The translations under genes were made by a program, and so were the position numbers. A stretch of 64,000 bases of DNA. It comes from Dipteronia dyeriana (taxonomy: Eukaryota > Streptophyta > Magnoliopsida > Sapindales > Sapindaceae). The DNA is taken from the NCBI GenBank assembly GCA_032871835.1, contig CM065303.1, positions 24,554,001 through 24,618,000 of the forward strand, written 5' to 3'. Under the pieces are notes generated by a model. The model was not told where the DNA came from, did no database searches, and was given only the letters and a program-made list of their open reading frames with translations. Shown piece by piece: positions 10,233 through 20,829 of this stretch. Each line of letters starts with the position of its first letter. Position 1 is the first letter of the stretch.

Positions 10233-12673
10233 TCAAACTTCTTCCTCCTCCTGATGACCTTCAGCATCCTCTTCCACATAATGAACCTCACCCCCTGCTC
10301 CCCTCTCTGGTGGTAGCTCATCTTGGTCAGCTATATCTACCGCTTCAGCCATCTCCTCCTGGGATTCGCCTCGACTGCTTCAGGATCAACAAGGTCCTCC
10401 TCCATAACTTCATTGATCACTGCCATAACCTCAGACGGCATGGCTGCATCAAGAAGGTTGGCTATTGACTCGGGCATAATCCTGCCTTCTGCTGACTCCT
10501 CTACTGAGAGCACCCTGGAAGGATCTCGGGCTTCAGCACGGCTTCCTTCTAGCTCATTGGGTTGGACCCCCCTCAAGGATTCGCTAGGACCAGAAGTTGG
10601 GGAGGTCGAAACAGGAGGAGGCAGATTTGGCACTTCAAACCGCTTCCCAGTTCCCTCCCCAGTAGAAGGACCTGCTCCATCATTCTTGGGGCAAGACATC
10701 TCTGCAACCCATGATATAACCTCTTCCCTATCCCAACCGGTAATGCTGGAAAAATCAAATGGGAGGGGGCTGGCATCCGTGAACTGAAAGGAGGCATAAA
10801 AATACCCCTCATTGAAAGAGGCTTCCACCTTTGTCTGGAGCTTGGTAACTTGGGCCTGCAGAGCTGGGTTCTCGACATCCAGTGCATGAGCCTCTCCCTT
10901 ATAGTAATTCTGTGGGCTGTCTCGTCACTCCAACCGGAGAGTTTCCTGATCAAGTGTCCGCTTCAACCTCTCGTGGTCACACTGGAGCTTAGTCAGTTGT
11001 GTTTCCATTCCCCTCTGGCTAGAGGTCATCTCTTGGACCAGGGTTTGAGCCCACGCCAGCAACCCTATGGCTCGCTCAGCCTCAGCCTCAGCCTTAGCTA
11101 CCCGATCGAGGAGAGAAGCCACATGATGTCCCATGGCTACATGAAACTTGAAGGCCTACAAAGGGAATCCATGTTAGGAAATGATAAATCAAGCTACTGA
11201 ATGAGGAAGTAAAAGCGACGTTTACCTCGGCTAGAAGGGCAGACCCTTTGGTAACCATGACATCCACAGGCATCGTGGTTATCCTAGAAAGCCAGCCACC
11301 TGGACAGGACGCAACAAATTGCTTCCGGACCTCATCCTGAGCCACAGAGCTTGATTGCTGGTAGGCGCGAGAGGGGGAGATCTCAGGAGTACCAGCCTTA
11401 GGGTCCTTGAGAACCTGAACTACCCGGGATGTAACTGGATCAGTATAAAGGGATAATATGAGTTGGAAAGCAACAGTTGAAGCAGAAACCACTGGTGAGG
11501 GGGCATAGGTGGATTGGGGAAGCATCAACGGCTGGGAAAGCGGGCCCTCCTCGGTTTAGAGCCTTTGCTGCATGAGACGCAAGAATAACCATCTTGGACT
11601 TCACCCGGAAAGGCGATGGAGCAGGAACAAGCGATGTAGCATCCTTAACCGTTGACCCCTTTTTCTTCGAAGCAGCCGAGAAAGCTCCCGGGGATGATCT
11701 GGAAGGAGGAGGAGGAGGGGTCCTAGCTCGTCGGGCTTCCCCAGAAGCTAGAGCAACAACAAAAACTGTTAAGAAAGGGGTTAAGACCATCAGAACTGAA
11801 CCATCCAACAATCCAAAAGCGTGATAGAGCAAGATACTTACGAGGATTAGCATCGAAGATCCGCAGGTACTTGTTCACCCAGCGGGGGTTGAAGGGGTCA
11901 GTAGTTGGAAACTTCAAATTTAAATAATTTCTGGTCAGGACAGTCTTCAGCACCGCCTCAGACTTAACGGGCAAAGAATCCTGGTCCCGTGAGGGTTTGT
12001 CACTAAAAGCAGTGGGAACCTCGAGCTCATGCCCGCCAATGAATACAGAGCTCCATCAGTCTCTTCCCGCCAGTATCCACTCCTCTTTCCAAGCGGGGTC
12101 CTTTCTTGAAGCCCCGGGGATGATAAAATTGAATTTGTTCTTGGCCTTGGCGTAGAATTGACCTCGAGGAACCACAGCCAGGCTCCCTATCTGGAGAAGG
12201 AAAGCGAGCTCCTCTGCCCCAGACTCTCTAGTTATACTGCTCATCTCGCATTGCTCCCTCCATAACACAAGGAAGCCGACTAGATGCCTTAAGAAGCCTA
12301 GCGTTATTTGGAGTGGAGCTAGTTGAAGGGCGTTGAAGGCCCACTGAAGGGTAGGATAAAGAGGGAGCCTCACCCCGCTCTCGAAGGCTGTAACATGGAT
12401 AGGAAGTACACCTTTGGGCTGGCTAAAGACATTGTAGTTTCTGTGGGGGACTGTGAGAGAGACTATGTCAGAGATACCGTATTTATCCCGAAGGTGACTA
12501 ATCGACTGAGGGTCAACGGTGGAATCAGGAATGACCCTCGGTTTGAAATGAATGGTCGTCGCTGAAGGAAGCTTCGCCACTGTAACCTTAACCTCCCAGA
12601 TGGCGTCGACTCTCTCCCCAGCATCAGAATCCTTGTCAACTAAGTTTAGAGGGTTGTCGAACTAGTTCGAGAA

Positions 12674-14286
12674 TTTAAAGTCCACATTTGTTGATTGGCT
12701 TATTTCGTGAACAAATCATATTTTTGGGGTATTTCTATAAGGGTAGCTTTCAAGACCTCAAGAGGAGAAGCACCAAAGGTAAAATTCTTGTGCTTACTTG
12801 CTTTGAAGAGATAGTTGCACACACTCACATATTCATGCATAATTCTTATTCATTTATGTTGAGTGTTTATACTTGTGTGCATTTTGATTTGAATGACTCT
12901 GGTTGATCTATTTGCATCTTGAACTTAAAGTTTTATGTCATGTTAGGCATTAGAATAGGATGCATTTTCATCATTCTAGGACTTGTTGATTTTGTGTTTG
13001 AGTGATTAAAAAAATAGGCATTGCACTGGTGGTGTGCTACTCGACTAGTGCACCTTACCATCGCAAACATTCCAGTGGATCGCCGCTAGTCATAAGCCAC
13101 TGAGTTGCGCTGCTGCACCCGCGCACAGTTGAAAAAAGTGGGCGTGCGCTGGTGGTGCGCTACTCGACTAGCGCAGCCCTACCAGCGTAAATATTCCAGT
13201 GGTTTTACGCATGTGTTGCACCACTGAGATACGCCACTCGTCCAGCGCCTGTTGTAATTATAGGTTGTGCGCTACTTGACCAGCGCACATCACCAGCGCA
13301 TATAGAGGAAGCTGGAACGTTTTTTCTAGAACGACCTCACTTTGTTTGGATCTCATATATATATAACTCTTTCCTTTAAGGTCGTGTAAGAGTTCAAAAT
13401 ATCACATATTTTCCTTAGAACACATTTCAAAGGAAAAATCCTTCCAAGAACTCATTTTTAATCACTTAAAGCATTCCCATATGTATTAAATCTTCATCTT
13501 GCATCATCTAAGTTAATCTAGAGTGCATCAATGGATAAGTTTGCTTCATCACATCTTGTTTGGTAAGTTCTTCACTATCTTCTTACAAGTTAAGTGTTTT
13601 GCTTGCTAAACCATCTCTTTAATTATTTGTATGCTATTAGAACATATTTTAGATACAAATTAGAGATTGTTGTGATGACATGATTGAGTGTTGTATTGTG
13701 ATAGCTAGGATTGTTGTTATTGATAACTTCTAGCTAAATTGTCTATGCTTTGCATTTAGTGATTGCATTATAGTCCTTGCTATGCTTAATGACAACATGT
13801 GTTGATTTGGCTTTTATGATAGCTTCATGGGATTGCTTGTTCTATGTTTAGCTAAGCTTTATGACATGTCATTTAGCTCTTGATATCTAGGATTGCATTT
13901 ATTGTCATCTCATAATCCTAGATGAGCATATAAGGTACCCTAGCCTTGTTTGTTTTTTTGAATATCATCATATATTCACATAGGGTGTTTATCTCTTCAT
14001 TGAAGAGAAGTAAGTCTTGAGTTGCATCCGAGAGTAGGTTGCTTCAAGCGTAAGCAAATTGGACTAGGTCCAGTTAATACCGGGATTAGGTAGTGGTAGT
14101 GGGTTATATACCGAGAGTAGGTTGTAACGCCTCTGTCATAAGTGGATTCGTTGTTCTAGTGTGGCACACTCATCAGTCCGTGGTTTTTCCCATTTGGAGG
14201 GTTTCCACGTATATCTCAAGTGTCTTTACTATTTCCATATTTTTTACACCTCTAGATTAATATTGCACACCATATTATTTGTTTCA
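12674..14286 (+). mobile_element. Solo LTR (Ty1/copia type) inserted in the antisense gene of copy A
   Basis: The inserted block is bordered by a perfect 5-bp duplication GAGAA (12669-12673 and 14287-14291). Removing it restores the continuity seen in copy B at about 32530 (TTCGAGAAGCTGGAGCC). It ends TTTCA, with CA as expected for an LTR, but begins TTTAAAG rather than TG, so the first bases have probably mutated. Copia-LTR phrases are present: CCGTGGTTTTTCCCATTTGG near 14180 and a TATATATATAACTC promoter-like box near 13352. No internal region or PBS is present, hence solo. Orientation is inferred from the promoter-like box. Confidence 0.8.
13013..13320. repeat. GC-rich ~125-bp tandem repeat inside the solo LTR
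   Basis: Two and a half units built around GCGCTGGTGGTGCGCTACTC and CGACTAGCGCA, starting near 13015, 13141 and 13265. Rich in CG and GCGC compared with the surrounding LTR. Confidence 0.7.
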
Positions 14287-14575
14287 GAGAAGCCGGAGCC
14301 AATAAAGATGTTCCTGCTAGAACGACGGCACAGGCGGACCGGGGAAGATTCCTCGTCACTCGAAATTCCTCACACCCGTTTAGGAGGAACTAGATTAGAG
14401 CCTCCGGTGCCCTCAACCAAGGCTTCGATACTGTCTGAGGAGTTCGACATTGATGGGTGAGATGAACTTGAAAGTAAGTGGAAGGTAAAGGGAAATTGGT
14501 AGAGGGAAGCAGGAAAGAAGGAATATGAAAATTTAAAATTTGAGAAAGTGTAAAGAAAGTGATGGTAAGGTCAGG

Positions 14576-14584
14576 ATTAAATAG
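14576..14584 (-). promoter_or_regulatory. TATA-like box of the antisense gene, copy A
   Basis: On the minus strand the sequence reads CCTCTATTTAATCC, about 130 bp upstream of the aORF ATG (14450). The counterpart is CCTCTATTTAAAATCC in copy B (32817-32825) and CCTCTATTTAAACCC in copy C (55227-55236), at the same spacing. It would suit an independent antisense promoter. Confidence 0.5.
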
Positions 14585-14805
14585 AGGTTAAGGGTAATGA
14601 TGTCGGCAATATCCTCGAGAAGATCACCTGGAGCCACGGGGAAGCCGTATTGCAGCCATTTTTTTTCCTCGAAGAAAACACTAGTTCAAATTCAATATTG
14701 GGTAATTAGTGAGAAGATTTCGCTCTCATTATTTATTTTTATAACGGAAAAATTTCTCAATTAAACAAGGAATCTGACTCCAACCCCAACTCTACCACCT
14801 GTGTT

Positions 14806-14823
14806 CAAGTCAGAGGGGACTTC
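14806..14823 (+). other. Polypurine tract, copy A
   Basis: AGTCAGAGGGGACTTC lies immediately in front of the 3' LTR. The same AGAGGGGACTTC precedes the 3' LTR of copy B (to 33067), and ATAGGGGACTTC that of copy C (to 55474). It would prime plus-strand synthesis. Confidence 0.7.
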
Positions 14824-15972
14824 TGCTAATAGTAAAATTTGGCCAGGGGTCAAAGAGAAATTTTCCACTTTCCCGCTACAAATCATAGCCCATAATCGAT
14901 GTTCATGAAGCTCGGATAGACCATAGGCGTGACCAGGACGAGCCCCTACACAAACACTGGAACCCGGGCTTATCCAGGCCACCTATCGGGGAACCTCGAC
15001 TTCTAAGGTCGAGCTCCTCAACCACCCAGTGAAAGCCAGGGGGGTCTCCAAGCTCAAGAGACATTCGAGAGAAGGTCGACAAGCAAAGTAGGTTTCCCCC
15101 CCGGGTTAAGACTTTCGGAGGACAAACTTAACAGAAGTCTTAGACAGAAGCACGCCAACCTCTCCAAAAGCTCGTTGTCCCTGCCAGTTTTGAAAGAGGA
15201 ATCACTCCTAAATCTACACTACCCCGGCTACCTCTCAGGAATGTCTACAAAGACACCTTGAGCTCCCAAGGGTCAGGGAAAATCCATCACAAGCTTCTAA
15301 GAACAGAGTCGAAGCATGGATCTACCTCGCTCTATGAAATGACAGGCAGCTAGATCGGTGACCATCCATGAAAAACCATGCCGCGATAGCATACAAGATC
15401 ATATCTATGTAATAACCAACATTAATTTCGAATACGTGTGAGTCAAGAGTTTGATTCCTAAAAGGAAACAAACTTGTCTCCGTCAATGATATCATCGAAT
15501 CCAGTAACAATTCAAATTCAAATGACGAATCCCGCCCGATAAGGAGGGAACAGATTCATGGGATCATGGCAAGATATTTGCAAACTAAAAACCTACTTGG
15601 ACCATATATATATGTGAGGCCAAGCAGAAACGAAAGAGAAGAGGACGACAGATAGAAGAAAGAAAAAAAAAGGGAAAAAGGCCTAAATTCTGGATTTAGA
15701 ACACGGCCACCTTTATTTTCCACTATTCTACAAGCACAAAGTTGCCTCCTTCCTAGATCCTAGAGAGACTGTGAGCATGTAAAAGAGTGATTTGTATTTC
15801 GAAGCAAATAATCAATAATAAAAGCTCTCATTTACTATTATTACGATCCAACCTCTCGTTTACCTCTTAACATGTCAGGTATCAACGGTACCGACCCCGG
15901 CTACCACTTTTGTGGTAGTGGTCTTGAGGGTGTTAATAGGAATTTCTCATCCTAAGAAAATTTTCCGTTAAC
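14824..15972 (+). repeat. 3' LTR of gypsy copy A
   Basis: Begins TGCTAATAGTAAAATTTGG (TGCTAA where the others have TGTTAA) and ends CCGTTAAC. It joins directly to the Ty1/copia LTR remnant, whose intact counterpart near 38280 reads TTTAATTAATATATATATTG. The promoter TATATATATA is at about 15604-15613. It is much closer to the copy B LTRs than to its own supposed 5' partner at 3372. Confidence 0.8.
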
Positions 15973-16107
15973 TAATATATATATTGTGATACAAGAAATC
16001 TAGAGGGACAAACTTTTGTTTGATTCTATGGGAGTCGAAAAAGGTGTCTAACCTATTCACCCCCCCTCTAGGTTAGTCTTGAGCATTTAACCGTGTTTGT
16101 ATTTTCA
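15973..16107 (+). repeat. Remnant of the Cop1 5' LTR
   Basis: Only the last ~135 bp remain. They match 38285-38421 nearly base for base (TGTGATACAAG, CTAACCTATTCACC, GTGTTTGTATTTTCA). The missing first ~2.5 kb should lie left of copy A but is not found there. Confidence 0.85.
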
Positions 16108-16109
16108 AT

Positions 16110-16120
16110 TGGTATCAGAG
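16110..16120 (+). other. Primer-binding site of Cop1
   Basis: TGGTATCAGAG directly after the LTR is the standard plant Ty1/copia PBS complementary to the 3' end of initiator tRNA-Met. Confidence 0.9.
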
Positions 16121-16190
16121 GAGGACACTATATTGCACTTAGTGTGAGTCCGGGTGATACATACATGGTTTTTGCAAAGCTTTTGAAGTC

Positions 16191-18245
16191 ATGGGTTTAC
16201 AAGATGATGTAATGGCAGAATGAACCTCAAATACTAGGCCACCATTACTTCGAGGCATTAACTATGGGTATTGGAAGTTGAGGAAAAAAGCCTACATCCG
16301 CTCTATTGATGAAAGGGCTTGGATGGTAGTGGAAGAAGGTTATAGTCCTCCTACTAAGGTTCAAGAGGATGGAACCATGATACTCAAGCCAATGAGTGTA
16401 TGGACAACGAATGAGTTTGAGGTTGCTAAATGGCACCATCGTGCTATGAATGCCATCTTTGGAGGAGTTTATGGGCTTCAATTCTCCTACATTCAAAATC
16501 TTGAATCCGCAAAGGAAGCTTGGGATACTCTCCAAGTTACTAATGAAGGAACCTTAGCGGTGAAGAAATCTAGGCTTCAAATGTTGGCATCACAATTTGA
16601 AGGTTTAAGTATGTGTGAAGAAGAAAAGTTCAAAGACTTCCAATTCCGGTTTCTTAACATTGCTAACCAATGTCAAGCATTTGGAGTACCTATCTCAAAA
16701 GAGCGTCTAAATTGGAAAATCCTTAGGTCTCTTCCTAAGAGATTCAAAACAAAGGTGACGGCCATTGAGGAAAGCAAGGATGTGGATAATATTAACATTG
16801 ATCAGTTGTTTAGGTCTCTCCAAACTTATGAGATGTGCTTGAAACCAAAGATTAAGAGTTAGGGATTCGCTCTCAATGCTATAGATGAGGAGAGTGATGA
16901 TGAAAATGAAGAGATGGCTCTTTTTGTTAGAAGGTTCAAGAAGTTTCTAAAGAAGAATGCCAAGCCTAGAGGCAAGTCTTCTAAGGAAAAAGGAGTTAAG
17001 AGAACATCATCTCCAAGGATTGAGAAGAATAGTCTAGTCATGAACAAGAAAGAGGTTCAATGCTATAATTGTCATGGTTTTGGTCACTTTGCTAGTGAGT
17101 GCACCAAGAAGCCATCTAAGAAAGACAAGAAAGGTAAAATGTTGGTGGCTACTTAGTGTGATGATAATTCTAGTGATAATGAGAGCTCTAGTAGTGAGTC
17201 TTCAAGTGATGAAGAGTTGGTGAGCAACTTTATAGCTTTAATGGCTTCTCATTCACCACTAGATGTTAATAGTACAATATATTTGAACAAGAACTTTGAT
17301 GCAAATCATTATGGAAGCTCTAGTTCCATTCCTACTAATCTTGAGTTGTTGAGCAAGATAGAAAAGCTTGAAGAAGCTAGAGATAATGCTTAAAGAGAAG
17401 TAGTTGAGAAGGATGATTTGATCAAGAAACAACTAGGTGTGTTTGTGGTTGTTACTCGTAGACTTCTTGGTGAGAAAGGTGATATTATAAAGAAGTTTAG
17501 AGAACTTGAAAAGATAAATCTTGAGAAGGATAATGTGATATCTTATTTGAAGAAGAGAGAACAATAATTAATGGAAGAGATAGACACGGCTAATAAGGCC
17601 ATCAAAGATTTAGTGAATGATTCGGTTAATGTGTCTAGTGTTAGGAATCTTGTTAACTCTCATAGTGGTGAAGACGACTTGGTAGTTGAAGAGGAGCTCT
17701 TGGAAGCACCACTTCCTACTCACTTTGATGAAGTCGTGATTGATAAGAAACCACACAAGAAGAGAAGATCAAAAGCCAAGAAGAAGTTGGTGAACAAGGT
17801 ATCTTTGCAAACTCCTAGTGAAGCTAGTTCAACTTTAAAAGGTACAATCTCATCTTTTATTTCAATTTGCCATTATTGCAACACAATAGGTAACATTAAG
17901 CCTATGTGTTATAAATATGTCGAAAAATGTAAATTAGGAAATGAATCTAGAGATAATGAGATTAAACTTCAACTTGAACATGCTAAGGTCTTGAAAGTTG
18001 AGAAACATGATAATATTGCTAAGCATGAGAAAAAGTTGTGGAGTAGAAAGAATACTAATCTTGTTCAACTTGACAAAGCTTGTGTTGAAAACGTTAAGGA
18101 AGAGTGTGTTAATGATATTCTTGTTAATCAAGTCATTGAAGGACTTTACTTTAGTTTTAAGATTATTGTCAAGGATGATATTGGAAATGTTTGTGTAGGT
18201 ACACCCAAGAACAAGTGGTTCAAGGGTGAGTGCTCTTATCACTAA
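16191..18245 (+). pseudogene. Cop1 gag polyprotein (one frame, several stops)
   Basis: ATG 16191 opens a single frame that stays readable to 18245, about 685 codons. It is broken only by in-frame stops (TGA about 16221, TAG about 16860, TAG about 17154, TAA about 17391, TAA about 17568). Domains are: an N-terminal NYGYWKLRKKAYIRSIDE motif; the UBN2-type capsid region (about 16400-16860); a CCHC zinc knuckle CYNCHGFGHFASEC (about 17061-17102); an acidic Ser-rich stretch; a coiled coil (about 17340-17640); and a second, damaged knuckle CHYCNTIGNIKPMC (about 17868-17909). A long gag with two knuckles separated by a coiled coil is typical of the SIRE lineage. At the end, KNKWFKGECSYH stands where protease WF-x-DSGCS-x-H would begin, but the Asp is gone. 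Confidence 0.85.
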
Positions 18246-18349
18246 AATAAGAAGCACATGTGAGATAGCTTTGAGGCAATATATCAATTGTGTTGAGAAT
18301 TCTTGCTTGCTAGCTTTGAATACTCCATGTATTGATATGAATTTGGTTA

Positions 18350-20829
18350 TGTAGGAAAAAACGGTTTAGAAACGCAACGGAAGCTTGAGAGAAAACGAGA
18401 TTAGGGTTTGCGTATATAATTTTTTTTCCCTTTCATGCAACACGAACCTTAGCCCTAGATTAATTGATGTATATAAAAGTATCATACCTTTTTCGCGTGA
18501 CGATGGAACATGCGCCGAATTGATTCCGTAAGATCTTCCAATCCAATCACGAATGTGAATCACCTTGGAGTGTGGGCTCCCTTTCTTTAAATTGTATTCC
18601 TGAGGATGTAGACAAAGTAAAAATATTTTCTTGTTAGTTACAAATATCCTCCAAGAGAAAAATCCAAGAACGTTCGGTCAATTGTGAATTATCAATCAAT
18701 TTGATTGAAACTCGCGTGAACCTTGATTCGATGTTGTACACAAAACCCTTTTTATGTAAAGGATATTAGTATACTATCAAATACAAAAACGTTCCCCTTT
18801 TTTCTCTACTTGGCCGAATTCCCACACTAATGCTTAGAAATGATCGAATTTTGTCTAGAGTAAAATCAGATTTTTCTCCCTCAAAATTCCTATGATGACC
18901 AAATTCTTCTCTTAGAAAAATTAGCTTGGCCGAAGTCACCTCTAAATTGCCTTGTTCATGACCGAAATTCTTCACACATATATAGGATCATAAATCCTTT
19001 CCTAAGAAGGATTTACTTGGTTGTCAAGAATCCTTTCCTTAGGTGGATTTATTTGGTAGTTAAGAGTCCTTATCTAAAAGGAAATCTAACTACTCCTATA
19101 ACCATATGTTGTTGGCCGAATTTTTGGTCTTTGATATGGATTAGGAGAGTTCAATCTTTCTTAAGAAGGATTACTTGATGAACAAGAATCCTATCCTTAG
19201 GTAGATTAACTTGGTGGTTATGAATCCTTTTCAAATAAGAATTCTACCACCAAGTAGTTTTACTTGGTGACCAAGAATCCTTTTCCAAAAAGAATTCTTT
19301 CCTACACCAAGACTCCTAATCCAACTCAATAGTGTCTTTGTAACCATATTAAAGACTTCCTAATTTGATTAGATAAATAATTCATTTTATTTATCTATTT
19401 ATCAAATATAGTCTTTAACATTAACTATACTATCAACAATAGTATAGTTTTAGGAGACCATCTCCTATTAGGAAAAAGATTTTGACTTTTAATTAAATAA
19501 TTAATTAATCAACAAATTAATTAATTTCTATTTAATTAAATAATAAATTAAAAATAATATATATATATATATATAAGCTATTCACCATAGCCATTGCCGC
19601 CCATACCTAGTATAAATGCCATATATTATTTTTCTTATTTTATTAAATTCATTGGACCTTAATAAAAAGTCCACATGTGAACTAGACCTATTCTTACAAA
19701 AAAAAAACAAGTTCACATGCCTTATTACAATTCTAGATGGACCCCTATTGGTCCGATAGAATATATTAAGTGATCCATGCAAGTTCGTGTGGATTGGGAA
19801 TCTTGGCGGGCTATCTCAATTTAAGCTCCAATAGACACAACCCAATCACAATCAACAAATGATTCACTTAGGTCAAATCTATTTAATTTTAGTTCATTCC
19901 ACTAAAGAACTAAAATTGAACTCTTAAATAAAGATAGAATAAGTTGATGTTACTCATTCATACCCTAGACAACCTTATTGGAGAAAGCGTAGCCTCGTGA
20001 AGAATACCAGTAATCGCCAAGAGCTTATAGGCCGCCTATAGCTCTCCAAGTTACCATATTTACTCATATGACCACATTTTGAACTTGGATATTTTGACTT
20101 GTCCAGAAGCCATGTTTCAATAGACACTATTGAAAACTTAACGTTAAGATTTAATATCCAATACCTCAAAACATCCATATGATGGTATTCTACTCTCATT
20201 CAATAAATAGAGCCACGATGTCCATATCTATAAATGAAGTTCTGTATTGATTAACAAATGAATACCACCAAACTATCGAGGATAGACTATGCTATATAAT
20301 CGTACTCATTGATAGTTCAAATGATAACACTTGCAACCATAAGTCCATCATTTATCTCAGGATTGAGATAAAATCTCCGATTGTCTTCAAATGAAAAATT
20401 TTACCCATTGACGGTTCTAGATAAAGTATTTCATTTTGATCCTATTCAATGCACCCAGTGCACTAGATTCTTTTGCCCAAAGACACCTCACTTTAATGAT
20501 TTTAGACTCATCATAACACATTTGATCCCACTCAAATGCTAGCAAAAGAATCTACAACTTTGACAAGATAAAGGCGCCCAACCTTCTATCTTAAGTTGTG
20601 AATATTATTCAAGACTAACTAAAGAATTGTGTATACCTCATACATATCTAGATGTATGAACAATTCTTCTTTTCTCATAGTTTTTTGACCTTATGATTAT
20701 TTACTTTTGACAATTATAATAATTAAACTATAAATGCTATAAGATTTGTTAAACTAGAAATCACTTTATTCATTTGAAAAGATTGTTAATTACAATATTA
20801 CAGTCTTGCTATCGAGCATAATCCTAACA
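18350..20829 (-). mobile_element. Solo LTR S2 (Ty1/copia type), reverse orientation
   Basis: On the + strand it begins TGTAGGAAAAAACGG and ends ATCCTAACA, and it is bordered by a perfect 5-bp duplication GGTTA (18345-18349 and 20830-20834). The orientation is inferred from AACGCAACGGAAGC near its left border. The reverse of this, CTTCCGTTGCG, resembles the CTTCCGCTGCG near the end of the X LTR. It is long for a solo LTR (2480 bp), AT-rich, and has no convincing ORF. An AT run lies at 19556-19575. A tiny non-autonomous element cannot be excluded, but no internal PBS or second LTR is seen. Confidence 0.75.

Larger units (their letters stand above)
10233..14450 (-). pseudogene. Antisense gene (aORF) of gypsy copy A, two introns, split by a solo LTR
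   Basis: Read on the minus strand from ATG 14450-14448. Exon 1 is 14450-14292 plus 12673-11842, interrupted by solo LTR 12674-14286 and its target duplication. Intron 1 is 11841-11748 (94 nt, GTAAGTATC...CTCTAG). Exon 2 is 11747-11226. Intron 2 is 11225-11156 (70 nt, GTAAACG...TTTGTAG). Exon 3 is 11155-10233. Exon 1, without the insertion, ends in phase 1, intron 2 is phase 0, and the frame passes correctly across both junctions. The protein would be about 800 residues: a Ser-rich N-terminus; a domain (about 12580-12060) with FESGVRLPLYP and FLRHLVGFLVLWREQCEMSS that resembles the plant 'putative gypsy type transposon' domain (PF04195); a Pro/Ser-rich linker; a coiled coil (about 11134-10925); and an acidic C-terminus. 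A few in-frame stops and one 1-nt shift make this copy dead. Role unknown. Antisense ORFs are known in Grande and Retand elements. Confidence 0.7.
3372..15972 (+). mobile_element. Ty3/gypsy (Tat-like) retrotransposon copy A, probably a recombinant
   Basis: The order is 5' LTR, PBS, degraded gag-protease-RT, a fragment of integrase C-terminus, 99-bp tandem array, antisense gene (interrupted by solo LTR 12674-14286), PPT and 3' LTR. Compared with copy B, a block from the middle of RT to late integrase (about 2.4 kb) is missing at about 7870. The two LTRs differ markedly over their first few hundred bases, and the five bases left of the element (ATTAT) do not recur after its right end. The right end lies inside a Ty1/copia LTR and the left end does not. 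It is best explained as two elements of one family joined by recombination. Confidence 0.75.

Noticed and set aside
10151..11200. Plus-strand ORFs across the antisense gene (10323-10787, 10850-11200 and similar)
   Set aside because: Not conserved in frame among copies A-C. The minus strand has the coiled coil, the conserved splice sites and the conserved protein segments.
13013..13320. GC-rich block as a possible CpG-island promoter of a host gene
   Set aside because: It is a tandem repeat inside a solo LTR bordered by a target duplication.
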